DNA of 64,000 nt from Mycoplasma sp. NEAQ87857 (GCF_009792315.1 NZ_CP045542.1:806001-870000); one strand, 5' to 3'. Counted from the stretch's first letter, positions 30,178 through 42,346 are shown. Numbers and translations are program-made. Notes: generated by a model not told the origin, from the letters alone.

Positions 30178-32055
30178 CCTGACTTTTGCAGTTAAAAAAT
30201 TTTTACTTATATACATAGTATATAAGTAATATTAATTTTTTTACTTGTTATTCTGTTAGAATATGATATAATGCGAATATGTTTGTGAAAATTAGTAAAG
30301 TAAGTGGTGTTGAATATGTAACACTAGTGGAATCAAAATGAGACAAAGTTAAAAAGAAAGCAGTTCATAAAGTTGTACAAAGATTGGGTAGAAAAGAAGA
30401 TTTAATAGCAAACGATCCACTTGCTATTGAAAAATTAAAAGAAGAATGTAAAAAGTCAAAAGCAAAAATATCAGAAGCAAATCAATTAGTAACTGATGTT
30501 ATGGATTCACTTCTTCATAATGTACTTCTTACTGATAACGAAACTTTAGACACTATGTGTTATGGTAATTTGATTTATAGAAAATTATTCAAAACACTAA
30601 AGTTAGACAAGTTTTTCAATAAAGTTGATAAAAGTTATAGGACAAAATACTCACTTTCTGAACTTACAGAATTCTTAGTAACTTCAAGAATTTTAAGACC
30701 TGAATCAAAACTTCAAACTTTCAATCAAAAAGAAAAATTTATTACAAATTATGACTTTTCTCTTGAGTCAGTTTATAGATCACTTGAAAAAATTGGTAAA
30801 GAAAAAAGCAAGGTTGTAAGTTATTTAAACAAACAGTTATCAAGCTTGTACAATAGAGATTTAACACATTGTTATTATGATGTAACAACAATTTATTTTG
30901 AAAGTTTTGACGCTGATGAATTAAGAAATTTTGGTTTTTCAAAAGACTTAAAAGTGAATCAAACACAAGTGGTTTTAGCACTTGCTATTGATAACAAAGG
31001 TATTCCTATTACATATGAAGTTTTTCCCGGAAATACTAATGAATTCAAAACATTTTTACCATTTTTAGAGAGTTTGAAAAACAATTTTGGTTTCCAAAAC
31101 ATCACAATTATTGCTGATAAAGGCTTAAATTCTAAAAATAACCTATTAGAAATGAAAAAATTAGGTTACAACTACATCATTACTGAAAAAATAAAATCAT
31201 TAGATAAAAAGGTGTCTGATGCATTTGATTTAGATACTTTTGAAAGTGTTACAGATAAATTTTTCGTGAGAAAAATACCTGTAATTGACTATGTTAATAG
31301 TGACGAAAAAGTCTATGCTCTAGATGATGAATTAGTTTTAACTTACTCAAGCGAAAGATCAAAATATGACTTATATCACATTGAAAAATTAAAACAAAAA
31401 GCTACTAAACTAATTGAACAAAAGAACCATACAACATACAAATCATCTATTAATACAGGTGGCAAAAAGTATATTTCAAGTAAAGTTGAAAACGTTGAAT
31501 TCAATCAAAAACAATATGATAAAGATTTAAAGACAATTGGGTTTTATGGGATAAGAACTAATATTAAAGAAATTGATCCAATGAAAATTTATAAACAATT
31601 AAGAGGTTTATGAAAGATTGAAGAATCTTTTAGAGTGCTTAAAACCAATTTTGAAGCAAGACCAGTTTATGTGTGAAAAAAGGAATCTATTTTAGGTCAT
31701 TTCTTAATTTGTTATATATCTTTAGTTATTCAAAGATATCTTGAATTATTATTAAAAGAAACAGTAAATTTTGAAAAAGATGATCAATATTTAACTACAT
31801 CTAAAATTATAAAAACCTTAAATGAGAAAGCTACAGTAGTCATTTGAGGAGAAGATAAAGAACATTTTTTAAGATTAAAAATGGATGAAGGACTTACAAG
31901 AATATTAAAAGCATTTAATATTAATTCACTACCTAAATATGGTAAGGTTGAAAATTTAAGTTCTATTATACTAGGAAAAAGATAAACAAAAAGACGAAAA
32001 CGCAATAAATACAGGGGTTTTCGTCTTTTCTTTAACCATAACTGCAAAAGTCAGG
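30178..32055 (+). mobile_element. IS1634-like element type 2, copy B (1,878 bp)
   Basis: Same length, ends, direction and translated protein as copy A, shifted by 2,077 bp. Upstream hairpin at 30203-30229 and terminator at 31987-32030. It has removed the front of a membrane protein gene at its right side. No flanking direct repeat is visible. Confidence 0.95.
30279..31985 (+). CDS. IS1634-type transposase, type 2 copy B (568 aa)
   Basis: Identical in translation to the transposase of copy A, with the same start (MFVKISKVSG), DDE landmarks and UGA Trp codons. TATAAT six bases upstream of the start. The identity shows either very recent transposition or gene conversion between the two copies. 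Confidence 0.93.
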
Positions 32056-32056
32056 A

Positions 32057-32293
32057 GTTATTTTTAGTAGGAAAAATCGTTTAAGATATGTATTTATACA
32101 TCGTTTCACTTTTATTTGAGAGTATTTTAAAACAGAAACATTAGTATGTTATGATAAAGATGATGCTAGTGCATGACCTTTACATATTCAAAATATTCAA
32201 CAATCTATCGAATCTGAAAGTGATCAAGAAGTAATTGACAGAGCTTATCAAAAAATCCAAGAATACCGAGAATCAAAAGTTAATAAAAATTAA
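32057..32293 (+). pseudogene. C-terminal remnant of a four-helix membrane protein
   Basis: 79 codons in frame from the IS border (VIFSRKNRLRYVFIHRF... YQKIQEYRESKVNKN). It matches the end of the complete gene at 32396-33352 (VIFSKKNRLRYIFIHRF... NQKILEYQESKANKERN), with the same ESDQEVIDR block. It is thus the tail of a tandem paralogue whose front was lost at the IS border. The terminator at 32306-32329 follows. Confidence 0.85.
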
Positions 32294-32305
32294 ATACCAC
32301 TATCC

Positions 32306-32334
32306 AATAACTAACATAAGTTAGTTATTTTTTA
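32306..32334 (+). terminator. Terminator of the truncated paralogue
   Basis: AATAACTAAC/GTTAGTTATT with loop ATAA and a T-run. Confidence 0.8.
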
Positions 32335-32395
32335 ATATCTTTAAATTTATATTTTTTTCATATATAATCAAAACATAAAAATAAGGAAGTTTTAC

Positions 32396-33352
32396 ATGAA
32401 AAATAAATTTAATGCAAATTTAGTAAACCTTTATATTTTACAAGTAGTTGCTGCTATTTGATTTATCCTACCCATATTGATAAATATAGCTTTTATTGAT
32501 TTACCAAAACGAACTATAATTTTTAACTATATTTCACTTGGGATTGCTTGTTTTTTTCAATTGTTTTTCATTATATATCTAATTTCTTCTATTAAAAAAG
32601 GAATGAGATTACAATTGTTTTACCAAGATTTTAAAGGTAAATATGATGATTTATTTATTGAAAAATTTAGACACATAACTGCATATATATTTAACAGAGA
32701 CTTAATGCCGGATTTTTGTTATAAAGGGCGTTCTAACCTTAAAAAAATGAAATATAAGCAACCTGAATATGTTGATAGTATATATCTTACCGAGTGAAAA
32801 GATAGGAGATTAAAATACTTAAGTATTTGAATTTTAATATTTAATTGACTCAAATGTTGAACGCTAGCCACTTATGTAATTCCGTTCTTTTTATACTTAC
32901 CAATTGTTTTAATGTTAGGAACACCAAGGCCTAATTATCTTTGGATTTTGGTGCTTTCAACGCCAGGAATCGCTTTGGTGTTCGAATCTTTTATCGATCT
33001 ATTTTTATATAAAATATCATTCGAATCCTTTGCGTTAATCAATAATCCATATTCGCAAATCAATAAATTCATAGCTTATATGAATAGATATAGTCATGAT
33101 TATAATAGGGTAATCTTTAGTAAGAAGAATCGTTTGAGATATATTTTTATACATCGTTTCACAAACCTTTGGGAATATTTTAATAGCAAAGACTTAATAT
33201 GTTATGATGATGATGATGTTAAAGAATGAATTTTTCTCATCCCTAACTTTGAAGCATCTATCGAAACTGAGCAAGACCAAGAAGTAATTGACAGAGTTAA
33301 TCAAAAAATCCTAGAATATCAAGAATCAAAAGCTAATAAAGAGCGAAATTAA
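32396..33352 (+). CDS. Hypothetical membrane protein with four helices
   Basis: 318 aa, family not recognised. Two hydrophobic stretches near the N-terminus (about 12-38 and 45-70) and two in the middle (about 150-180 and 185-210), separated by a loop with KGRSNLKKMKYKQPEYVDS. The C-terminal 110 residues are soluble (RYIFIHRFTNLWEYF, ETEQDQEVIDR). TATAAT at 32363-32368 and AAGGAAG before the ATG. A second, truncated copy lies just upstream, so this was a tandem family before IS activity. Function unknown. Confidence 0.75.
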
Positions 33353-33404
33353 TATAACAAAAAGCAACTAACTATGCCTGCGTTTCCCACTTTATACCTA
33401 AAAT

Positions 33405-33446
33405 AAAAAACCGACCAGATACCCTAGCGATCTAGTTGGTTTTTTT
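33405..33446. terminator. Bidirectional terminator at the end of the type 3 transposase
   Basis: AAAACCGACCAGAT against ATCTAGTTGGTTTT with one mismatch and one G-T pair, A-run on one side and T-run on the other. It covers the transposase stop codon and also faces the membrane protein gene on the plus strand. Confidence 0.65.
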
Positions 33447-35123
33447 GTTCATTTTTAAAATTTCTAGGGTAGTTTTAATTAATTTCATTATTTGATAATG
33501 AGTTTCACGTTCTTCGTTTCAATTTGATTGTTCTCTTACGAGAATTTTATTTTCGTATTCTTTGTTTATTCAAACCTCTTCAATCGCTTTTACGATTGAG
33601 TTCTTTGTAATTGGTTTTTCTAGGTTTAATGTTGTATTAACTTTATAAGTTAGGTAAGTCATCATAACCAACGAAATAAAACATAAAGCTATATGACCTA
33701 AAATATGTTTTTCTGATGAAAAATAAATTGGTCTAAGTTGTAAGTTTCCTTTTCAAAACCTAAAGTTTTCTTCGATTTTTCATTGTCTTGCATAAGTATC
33801 AATAATTTTCTTAGCATCTAAGTCAAATCTATTGGTTTCATACACATAAAATCCATCAAACTTTTTATCTTTTTGTATTTTTTCATGATCTAGTGTGTAA
33901 TAAACTTTATTATCACTTATTTTAAAATATTTGTGTTTTTGTGAATTTAAGCTTTTAACTGGTACTTTTCCATTCACAGCTGATCGATTAAAGATTTTTT
34001 CAAACACTTCTCTATCATGTTTATCTTTTTCGTATCTTTTTTCAGATCAAGTAGCAATTAATCTACGATTATGACCATTTGGACGATTTTTTAACCCGTA
34101 TAAAGAAGGATTTGTAATTTCTTTATAAAATAGTTTTTCATCTAAACTTAAATAATGTGAACCATCTAAAACTCAATTTTTAACATCACTTTTTGATCCT
34201 TTTAATTTATAAGAGATTATAAATTTATAACCTTTTTGCTCTAAAAATCTTATGTTTGAACTAACGCTCATTCCTCTATCGGCAACGATAGTAACATTCT
34301 TGATTTTGTATATTTTTTCAAGTTCAATCATAAAAGGAATAAAAGTTTTGCTATCAGGGGTATTACCAGGAAAAACTTTATAGTGTAAAGGGATTCCGTT
34401 TTTATCAGTGATCATCCCGATAACAAACTGATCTTCTTTAAATTTTCCATCTTTTGAATACCCAGGTTGTTTCAATCCTTCTTTGTCAAAAGTTTCAAAA
34501 TAAATTGTAGTGCTATCAAATCATAAAACTTCAACTTCACGATCTTTGTTTTCAATAATTGCATCGTTAATATTTTGTAACATTTGCTCTCTGTTGTCAT
34601 AAATGTAGTCTAATGAGCGATAAAACGAGTTTTTGCAAGTCGCAAATTTATTAGTTTTCTTGCTATTTAAATATGTTTGTAGCATTGATTGTGGTTTTGA
34701 TATTCTTTGAAAAATTTGATATTGAACCAATAAATTTAAATCTTTCTTTCTTGTATCTTTACATTTTCTAAATAGATCAAAATGATCAAATAAACCAGAA
34801 ATTACTTCTAAACCAGGATATTCTTCAAAAACCTGTCTTTTTACATTCTCTTGTTGAGTTTTTTCGTTAATAAGTTTTAAAATATCTTCTCTTTCATAGT
34901 GTATTGGAGCGTCTTTCAATATACCTTTTAGGTATTCAACTGGATTTTCTCACTTTTCTTCATAAACTTTGATATTTCCAATTCCAAACTTTTTAATATA
35001 ACCTGGTTTTGTTGAATCTTTTAAACATGCTGATAAATATGTTGCATATTGAGTTGTTTGTTTAGCAATAACTCAAGCTAAACCTTTATTAACTCTTTTT
35101 CTTCCTCTTACTTTTTTGGCCAT
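33432..35123 (-). CDS. IS1634-type transposase, type 3 (563 aa)
   Basis: From ATG 35123 (MAKKVRGRKRVNKGLAW) to TAG 33432 the frame is open with UGA=Trp. Landmarks: VLWFDSTTIYFETF (first Asp), VTIVADRGMSVSSNIRFLEQ (second Asp) and WKIEENFRFWKGNLQLRPIYF (Glu). It is related to the type 1 protein (shared KQPGYSKDGKFKEDQ, FPGNTPDSKTFIPFM) but clearly a different element with a distinct N-terminus. Intact, so it could still move if its ends were complete. Confidence 0.92.
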
Positions 35124-35198
35124 TATACCTCAATTATACACTATTTTTCTATCTCTATACCGAAAAAAATTATTTTTTATTATTATTTATAATAATAA

Positions 35199-35228
35199 AA
35201 AATAAGCAGCTTAAAAAGTGCTTATTTT
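35199..35228. terminator. Hairpin directly at the border of IS copy D
   Basis: AAAATAAGCA/TGCTTATTTT, 10-bp perfect stem, 10-base loop. The type 1 IS starts at the very next base. Terminator-like hairpins also lie beside the type 1 copies at 701-755. Confidence 0.65.
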
Positions 35229-37091
35229 CCTGTGTTTCCAAGTTTTAGCCAATTTTTTAGCACTTTTCCATACTTACTATACTACGTATAGTAAAAAAAT
35301 TATTTTTTCCACATAATTACATTGTAATTATGGTATAATTAGGAGTATGAAAAAAGAAAAGTGAATTATTGTTAGAAGTAAAAGAAAAGACACATACTAC
35401 ATCACAGCAGCTATCTCAAATGGTCATGCTAGAGGTTATAAGAGAAGTATTGGTTTGGGGAATTTAGAAAAATTAGAAAAATCTACAAAAGACCCAATTA
35501 ATCTCTTAAAAGAAGCTTGTGTTAATTGAGATCCTGAATGACCTAAAGATAAAATTTTGCAAGAAGTAAATAGAGTTCTTAAAAATTCAGTTGTTGAATC
35601 AAAAGTTGTAAATTATGGTCATCAGATTTTATTTAACACAATTGATGACTTGGATATTTTTGAGAAAACTAAAGAAACAAGATCAAAAGAATTAATAAAA
35701 ATATTGAAATTTATAATTTCAACACGTATCTTAAAACAACAAAGTCTTATTAAAACTTTTGAAAGTATCCCAGATTATGAAATAGAATTTGATTCAAAAA
35801 AGACAACATTCTACAACTCTTTAGATTATCTTTCAGACAATAAAACAACTATTTTAAAAAACATCAATAATTCATTAATTTCTAAAAACCTAAGATCTGT
35901 TGATGTTATGTGATTTGATTCATCAACTGTATATTTTGAAACTTTTACAAGTTTAGGTCTTAAACACCCTGGATATTCAAAAGATGGAAAATTCAAAGAA
36001 GATCAAATTGTAGTGGGTTTAATCACTGATGAAAATGGTATTCCAATCCATTACAAATTATTTAAAGGCAATACAGCTGACCCAAATACTTTCATTCCAT
36101 TTATCAACGAAATCAAGAAAATTTACAACCTTAGAATGGTTACAATAATTGCTGATAGAGGAATGAGTACCAATAAAAACATTAGATTCCTAGAACAAAA
36201 TAATATTGATTTTATAATCTCTTACAGATTAAAAATCGCTACTAAAAGAACTAAATTATTCGCTCAAGATCCTGAAGGATATGTTGATTTAGATAATTTT
36301 AAATTTAAAGAAGAAACTTATGAATCGCTATGACAGAAAAAACGTCCAAACGGAAGAACTAGACGTAGAATAATAACTTATAGTGAAAAACGTGCTAAAA
36401 AAGATAAACAAGATAGACAAATTCTTATTGATAATTTCAATAAAAAAGCTAAAAATGGTATTGTTGCTCAAGCTGATTTGCTTGCTGGTAAAAAATACAA
36501 ATTCTTTAAAGAAATTGAAAATGGTAAAACAACTTCATACAAGTTAGATTATGAAAAAATCGAGAGAGATAAAAAGTTTGATGGTTTATACGCTTACGAA
36601 ACATCAAGACACGATCTTACAGTTCAAGATGTTGTTGATTTATATGCAAAACAATGACAAGTTGAAGAAAACTTTAGAACATTAAAAAACGCTTTAAGAA
36701 TCAGACCTGTGTATGTGCGAAGTGACAAACACATTGAAGGATATTTTCTTTTATGCTTTATATCATTGGTTCTTATGAGATATTTACTAACTTTAGTAAA
36801 TAAAAACTTAGAACCTGTATTAGGTGTTAAAAACGAAAGATTTACTAACACAAGATTAATAAAAGCAATTTTAAGTGCTAATAAATATGTTGAAGTGATA
36901 AATTCAAAAATTATCACTGAAAAATTAATAGAAAATAAAGATAATATGCAATATTTAAATGATTTTGCTATTATCAAAAAGATATTAGAAACTCAAAAAC
37001 CTTAAATTACAATGTAAATTTTTGAAAAAGTTAAAAAAAGAGCAATAAAATGCTCTTTTTATCGTTTTTTGTTAAAACTTGGAAACTCAGG
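35229..37091 (+). mobile_element. IS1634-like element type 1, copy D (1,863 bp)
   Basis: Complete, with ends CCTGTGTTTCCAAG (35229) and the complement of CCTGAGTTTCC ending at 37091; same length as the copy at 756-2618 but on the opposite strand. It contains the same palindrome upstream of the transposase (about 35274-35294). It truncates a small minus-strand gene at its right border. No flanking direct repeat is found. Confidence 0.94.
35347..37005 (+). CDS. IS1634-type transposase, type 1 copy D (552 aa)
   Basis: Same protein as at 842-2500 with only a few substitutions (for example NMQYLNDF for NMKHLNDF, MRYLL for MRCLL). TATAAT at 35334-35339 and AGGAG precede ATG 35347. All DDE landmarks are present. 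UGA Trp codons occur throughout. Confidence 0.93.
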
Positions 37092-37175
37092 AGTTAAGCT
37101 TAAAATTATTACTACAATGATTAATAAATTTAAACCAATTTTGAAATCATGATTATATTTTTTAAGAAAATTCAT
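37092..37175 (-). pseudogene. 5' fragment of a small membrane protein gene cut by IS copy D
   Basis: A strong AGGAG site precedes ATG 37175; the 28 codons (MNFLKKYNHDFKIGLNLLII...) lead into a hydrophobic helix and end at the IS border, after which the frame stops within about ten codons. The rest of the gene is not in this window. Identity unknown. Confidence 0.55.
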
Positions 37176-37229
37176 TTATTCTCCTTTAACTTAAACATAT
37201 TTTATTACTTTATTTTTAAAGTAATAAAA

Positions 37230-37250
37230 AAAAGCCTATTTAAAGGCTTA
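37230..37250 (-). terminator. secA terminator
   Basis: AAGCCT/AGGCTT with a 6-base loop, followed on the minus strand by an eight-T run. Confidence 0.75.
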
Positions 37251-37308
37251 TTCGACAATAAAGCTTACTTTGATGTCGGCTCATTGTTGTTATTATATAT
37301 CAATTTAA

Positions 37309-40300
37309 TTAAATATCAAGTTTTTTCTTAGGTCTTCCACGCTTTTTAGGAGCAGATAGAGTATGATTATCTTCTTTAATTTCTTCTACTTTTTTATCTT
37401 TAGAAGTTTTAGAGCTAGATTTTTTAGTTGTTTTATTTTTAGGTGTTGATTCAACAACAAGATCATTTGTCACTTGTTTTTTAGGTCTTCCACGTTTTTT
37501 AGGAGCGGGTTTAATTGGTTCTTGAGACTCAGCAACAACTTCTTTTTGTTTTTCTTCTTTTAGTGCTTCTTTTTCAATGGTTGTATTATCTTTAATTTCA
37601 ACAGCTTTTTCTTGTGCTTCAACTTCTAATTTTTTCTTTGGTCTTCCACGTTTTTTAGAAGTTAGAACAACAACTTTTTCTTGATCATTTTGTTCTTCTA
37701 TAACTTCTGTAGTTGATTCTACCACTTTGGTTTCATTTGTAGTTTCTTGTTTTTTAGGTCTTCCACGTTTTTTAGCAACTGCCTTAATTGGTTCTTGAGG
37801 TTCAATAATAACTTCTTTTTGTTTATCTTCTTTTACTACCTCTTCAGTTTTTGCTTCTTCCTGTTTTAAGTCTTGCTCTTTAGTAATTGATTTCTTAGGT
37901 CTTCCACGTTTTTTAGCAACAGGTTTTTCAATTATTTCTGTTGATTCTACAACATCTAATACTTGATTATCTACATTATTATCTTCAGTAATTGAAGCTT
38001 CATTTTCTAATATTTCATTAATTTCTTTGGTTTCATTTGCTGTTTGGGTGTTTTCTACTGGTGCATTTGTTTGTTTGTTAGTAACTTCTTCAATTGGTTG
38101 TGTAGTTTCACTAGATACTTCATTTTCTACTGTTTCGTTAATTTCTTTAGCTTCATCTATTATTGTTTGAGTATTTTCTGCTGGTGCATTTGTTTGTTTG
38201 TTAGTAACTTCTTCAATTGGTTGTGTAGTTTCACTAGTTGCTTGATTTTCTACTGGAGTAGGTTGAATAACACTTTGAATAATTCTGTTAAACATACTTG
38301 TAACTTGATCTAAAGGTGTGTAGGTATGTAATTCTTGAGATTCATCTCATAATAACTCAGTATCATTAGTGCTATTTTCTTTATGTTCTTGATTTTCAAT
38401 GATTTGTTGATCTATTTGATCATTGTAAATAGCATCATTATTTGACTCGTTATTTAATGGTAACTCTTCTACAGCTTCATTAGTTATTGTATTATTTAAA
38501 GTTTCTTCTATTTGAGCTTCAGCATTAGAATTATTGTCTAATTCTGCTTGAGTTTCTTGCTCAATTTCGTTCATTCTACGTTTAATTGAGTTATATAAAT
38601 CTAATAATGATTGTTCTTGTTCTTCTAATGGTAAAGTAGGATCAAATTGGTATGATGAAAGAATTTGGTTAAATAATTGATCAGCTCTGATTTCTTTAGT
38701 AATGAGAGATTTTTTACCCATTCTATTACTAAAGATTCTAAGCATAACACCATAAGCGATACTATCTAACATTCTTTCAAACATTTTAGTACCTTCATCA
38801 GTATAAATTTGATAAGGGTTTTTTTGTGAATATTGAACTAAATTAACATTTGAACGCAATTTGTCCATTTTATTAATGTGTTTTTGTCATTTTTCATCTA
38901 AAGTTTGTAAAATAACACGTTTTTGTAATATTTCAACTTCATCAATTGAACCATTATTGATAGCGTTTTCATATCAATGAGAATACACTGTAATAATAAC
39001 ATTAGAAATATATTCTGGTAAATCAGCTTCATGAATTTTATTGATTTCATTTAAATGAAATTCAAATCCTACTAAATTACCTATGTTTTGGTTTAAAAAA
39101 TCTACTAATGCTTCATAGTTATAAACTTTATTATGTAAGTAATATTCACCACTACGAACTATAGATCTAGCAGAAGATGAGATCATTCTTTGAACAATAT
39201 AATCAACATTAGTACTTTCAAGAATTAAGTCTCTTTGTGAATAAATTAAGTCTCTTTGTTGTCTAATAACATCATCATAATTTAAAACTGATTTACGAGA
39301 ATCATAGTTAAATCCTTCAATTTTCTTTTGAGCTTGATTAAAGAAGAATCTTAATTGTTTATTGGTGATTTCTTTACCTTTATCTGCAGCATACATTTGT
39401 TTATTGGCTTCATAATTTGAAAATCTTTGCATTAATTGATCATCAATTGAAACAAAAAACTTACTGGTTCCAACATCACCTTGTCTTCCACTACGACCAC
39501 GTAATTGGTTATCGATTCTTCTAGATTCAGCTTTATCAGTTCCTAAAACATATAATCCACCAAGTTTAATTGCTTCTTCACTAGGTTTGATATCTGTTCC
39601 TCTTCCGGCCATATTAGTAGCTATAGTAACAGCTTTAACTTGTCCTGCTTGAGAAATAATTTCAGCTTCTGAAGCATTTTGTTTAGCATTTAAAACAGTA
39701 TGAGGGATACCTCTGTTTAATAAAATACGGTGAATAATTTCTGAATCTTCAATTTGAGCAGTTCCTACAAGTACTGGTTGTCCTTTTTGATATAATTCTG
39801 CAATTTTATCAGCAACTGCATTTCATTTATCTTCATAAGTAGGAAATACTGAATCAGGTTCATCAACTCTAACTACAGGTTTATTTGTGGGAACAACATT
39901 AACTCTCATATTGTAAATGTCAATAAATTCTTGCTCTTCAGTTTTACCAGTTCCAGTCATTCCACAAAGCTTTTTAAACATTCTAAAAAAGTTTTGATAT
40001 GTAATGGTTGCTAAGGTTTTAGTTTCAGGTTCTACTTCTACCATTTCTTTAGCTTGGATAGCTTGTTGAAGTCCTTCTGAGTAACTTCTTCCATCCATAA
40101 TACGACCAGTAAAAGCATCAACTAATTCGATTTTTCCTTCTCTAACAATGTATTCAACATCAATTTTCATTACTTTATGAGCTCTTAAAGCATTTTGAAT
40201 TAAATGTACTGTTTCAGAGTTTTCAATATCATATAAACTATTAAATTTATAAAAATGATTAGCTTTAGCTATCCCTGCATGAGTTAAAGTAATTGCTTTA

Positions 40301-41061
40301 GATTCATCATCAATTAAATAATCTTCAGGTCCTAAAGTTCTAACAAATTGATCTGCAGCAAAATAACTTGAAACATCTTCTTGTTCTCCACCAGAAATAA
40401 TTAAAGGGGTTTTAGCTTCATCGATTAAAATTGAATCTACTTCATCAATTAAACAAAATTGTAATCCTCTTTGAACTTTTTCACTAGGATTTTGCACCAT
40501 ATTATCTCTTAAGTAATCAAAACCTAGCTCTGAATGAACAGAATAAGTAATATCTGCAGCATAAGCTAAACGTTTATTATATGGATCCATTTGTGCTTTA
40601 TTAACTCCAACAGTTAAACCTAAAAAGTTAAATACTTGACCCATTTCTTCAGCATCACGCTCAGATAAATATTCATTAACTGTTGAAACAATAGCACCTT
40701 TACCTAAAAGTGCATTTAAATAAACAGGGGCAATTGATGTAATGGTTTTACCTTCACCAGTTTTCATTTCTGCAACTGATCCAAGATCTAATAATAAACC
40801 ACCAAGCATTTGAACATCATAAGGTCTTTTACCTAAAACTCTTTTAGTAGCTTCTCTAGCAACAGCAAAAACATCTTCACGAATTTGCTCTAAGGTATGC
40901 CCTTGAGCAATTAATTCTTTAAAATATGTAGTACTATCTTTCAATTGTTGATCACTAAACTTTGAAACAATTTTCTCTAATTTATTAATTTTTTTTAAAG
41001 CTTTTTCAGCTACACGCATTTCGGTTGATTTGAAATTCATTAATTTTCTTAATTTATTCAT
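37309..41061 (-). CDS. secA: Protein translocase subunit SecA with a 400-residue tail carrying five AT-hooks
   Basis: 1,250 aa, against about 800-900 in most bacteria. Residues 1-845 are a complete SecA motor: Walker A MKTGEGKT (99-106), LIDEVDSILIDEA, MAGRGTDI and QLRGRSGRQGD, then the helical scaffold and wing. It drives proteins through SecYEG. After this the same frame continues (checked through the UGA Trp at 38347) into a Glu/Gln/Thr-rich tail with a duplicated block QPIEEVTNKQTNAP and five KKRGRPKK motifs near residues 1052, 1099, 1139, 1191 and 1242, the classical AT-hook core. No zinc-binding C-terminus is seen. It stands between the ABC transporter genes upstream and an IS-damaged gene downstream. 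Confidence 0.95.
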
Positions 41062-41101
41062 ATTAATCTCTATTATACTTTTTTATAGTGATTTAAGTAT
41101 T

Positions 41102-41133
41102 AAAAAAATAGGAGATTGTACTCCTATTTTTAA
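41102..41133 (-). terminator. Terminator after the ABC-2 permease gene
   Basis: AAAAATAGGAG/CTCCTATTTTT with a 6-base loop and T-run, between the permease stop and secA; separates the two transcription units. Confidence 0.8.
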
Positions 41134-41143
41134 AAAAATAAAA

Positions 41144-42346
41144 TTATTTTCTTTTCTTTTTTAAATTAATTGCAAAATTTAAAATTAAGACAACACTAGT
41201 TCATACTAAAATGTAAATTAATACTTGTCATTCTTGAGTTAATGATTGACCAAATAAAGTAATTCCATTAGATACAGGAGTTTGTTTAAATAGCGAAATA
41301 TCATTAATAATAATTAATTTAGATAAATTACCAACTTGAGTTGAAGGTAAAATGCTTAAGATTTGTCTTATAGCATTTGGCATTATACTTAACGGGATAA
41401 ATGCACCAATTAAAAATCCTGCAATTGCAGATAATCCAGCACTAAATGCACTAAATGCACCACTAGATTTAATGAAGCTTAAAATAAAGGTAAAAATAGC
41501 AGAATTTAAAATACATCCAATAATTAAACTTAAAATAAGAAGCATAATGTCTTTAAAGCTTAAGATAAATGTTTTATCAATAGCCATTCAAATTAGTCCA
41601 ATACCAAAAATTAATAAACAAATAACAATGTTAATAATAATGTTAAAAATTAGATAACTAACTCTAATAATTGAGGTTTTAATAGGTGTGATAAATAAAT
41701 CATTTAACACTTTATTTTCTGCATCACTAACCATAACTGAACATAAAGAAATTGAGTTAGTTAAAGTAGTTACAGTTACTAATCCTGTAATTAAAAATAA
41801 ATCAGCATATTTATTTTGAATAATTGCTTGAGAATCATTTATTGCTTTTTTAATAGCTCCATCATTAAATTGTTGATAAATTTGTTTAATAGTAAATTCA
41901 TTTGGTTCTACAGCTAATATTTCTCTATATTTGAAATATAAAACGCTAAAAATATTATGATCGCTAGCAGCTATTTTAAAAGCAGGATGATCATTTAAAA
42001 AAGTATTTAATTCTTGGTTATTTTGAAAAATTGGTGGTATTTCTAAGTTATTTGTATCAATAATGTTTTTATATAGCTCAGGATGTTTAAAAATAATATT
42101 GAAAAATTGATATTTATTTTCATTGAATCAAACTTGATTTTTTGCTAAAACTTGATCAATTATTTCATTAGTAATATTATTTTTTGTAAAAAATAATGGA
42201 GTTAATTGTTCTTTATAAAGGTTTTTAGCAAATAATAAAAACATTAAAAGGACAATAATAGGAGACATAAAGGTAAAAAAGATACGCTTTTTGTCTCTTA
42301 AGAAAATCTTAAGATTTCTTTGGAATAAATAATTTAATTGAATCAT
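41144..42346 (-). CDS. ABC-2 type transporter permease
   Basis: 400 aa. A first helix (FTFMSPIIVLLMFLLFAK) follows a cytoplasmic NLKIFLRDKKR start, then an extracytoplasmic domain of about 130 residues and five hydrophobic spans in the C-terminal half, including a GFLIGAFIPLSIMPN segment typical of ABC-2 permeases. Its start overlaps the stop of the ATPase gene by one base (TAATG), so both form one exporter. Substrate (drug, lipid or polysaccharide) cannot be told. Three UGA Trp codons. Confidence 0.88.

Larger units (their letters stand above)
33377..35228 (-). mobile_element. IS1634-like element type 3, right end not identifiable
   Basis: The left end probably starts at CCTGCGTTTCCCAC (33377). 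The transposase runs toward it. On the right a matching inverted repeat is missing: the type-1 copy D begins at 35229 where the end is expected, so the border was lost or replaced. A hairpin with TTATTATTAT arms lies upstream of the transposase at about 35179-35200, and another at 35199-35228. Confidence 0.7.

Noticed and set aside
37309-38295. Stand-alone AT-hook protein gene
   Set aside because: The frame is continuous with secA upstream through 38296-38349, and no ribosome site precedes the internal ATG at 38295; it is treated as the SecA tail.
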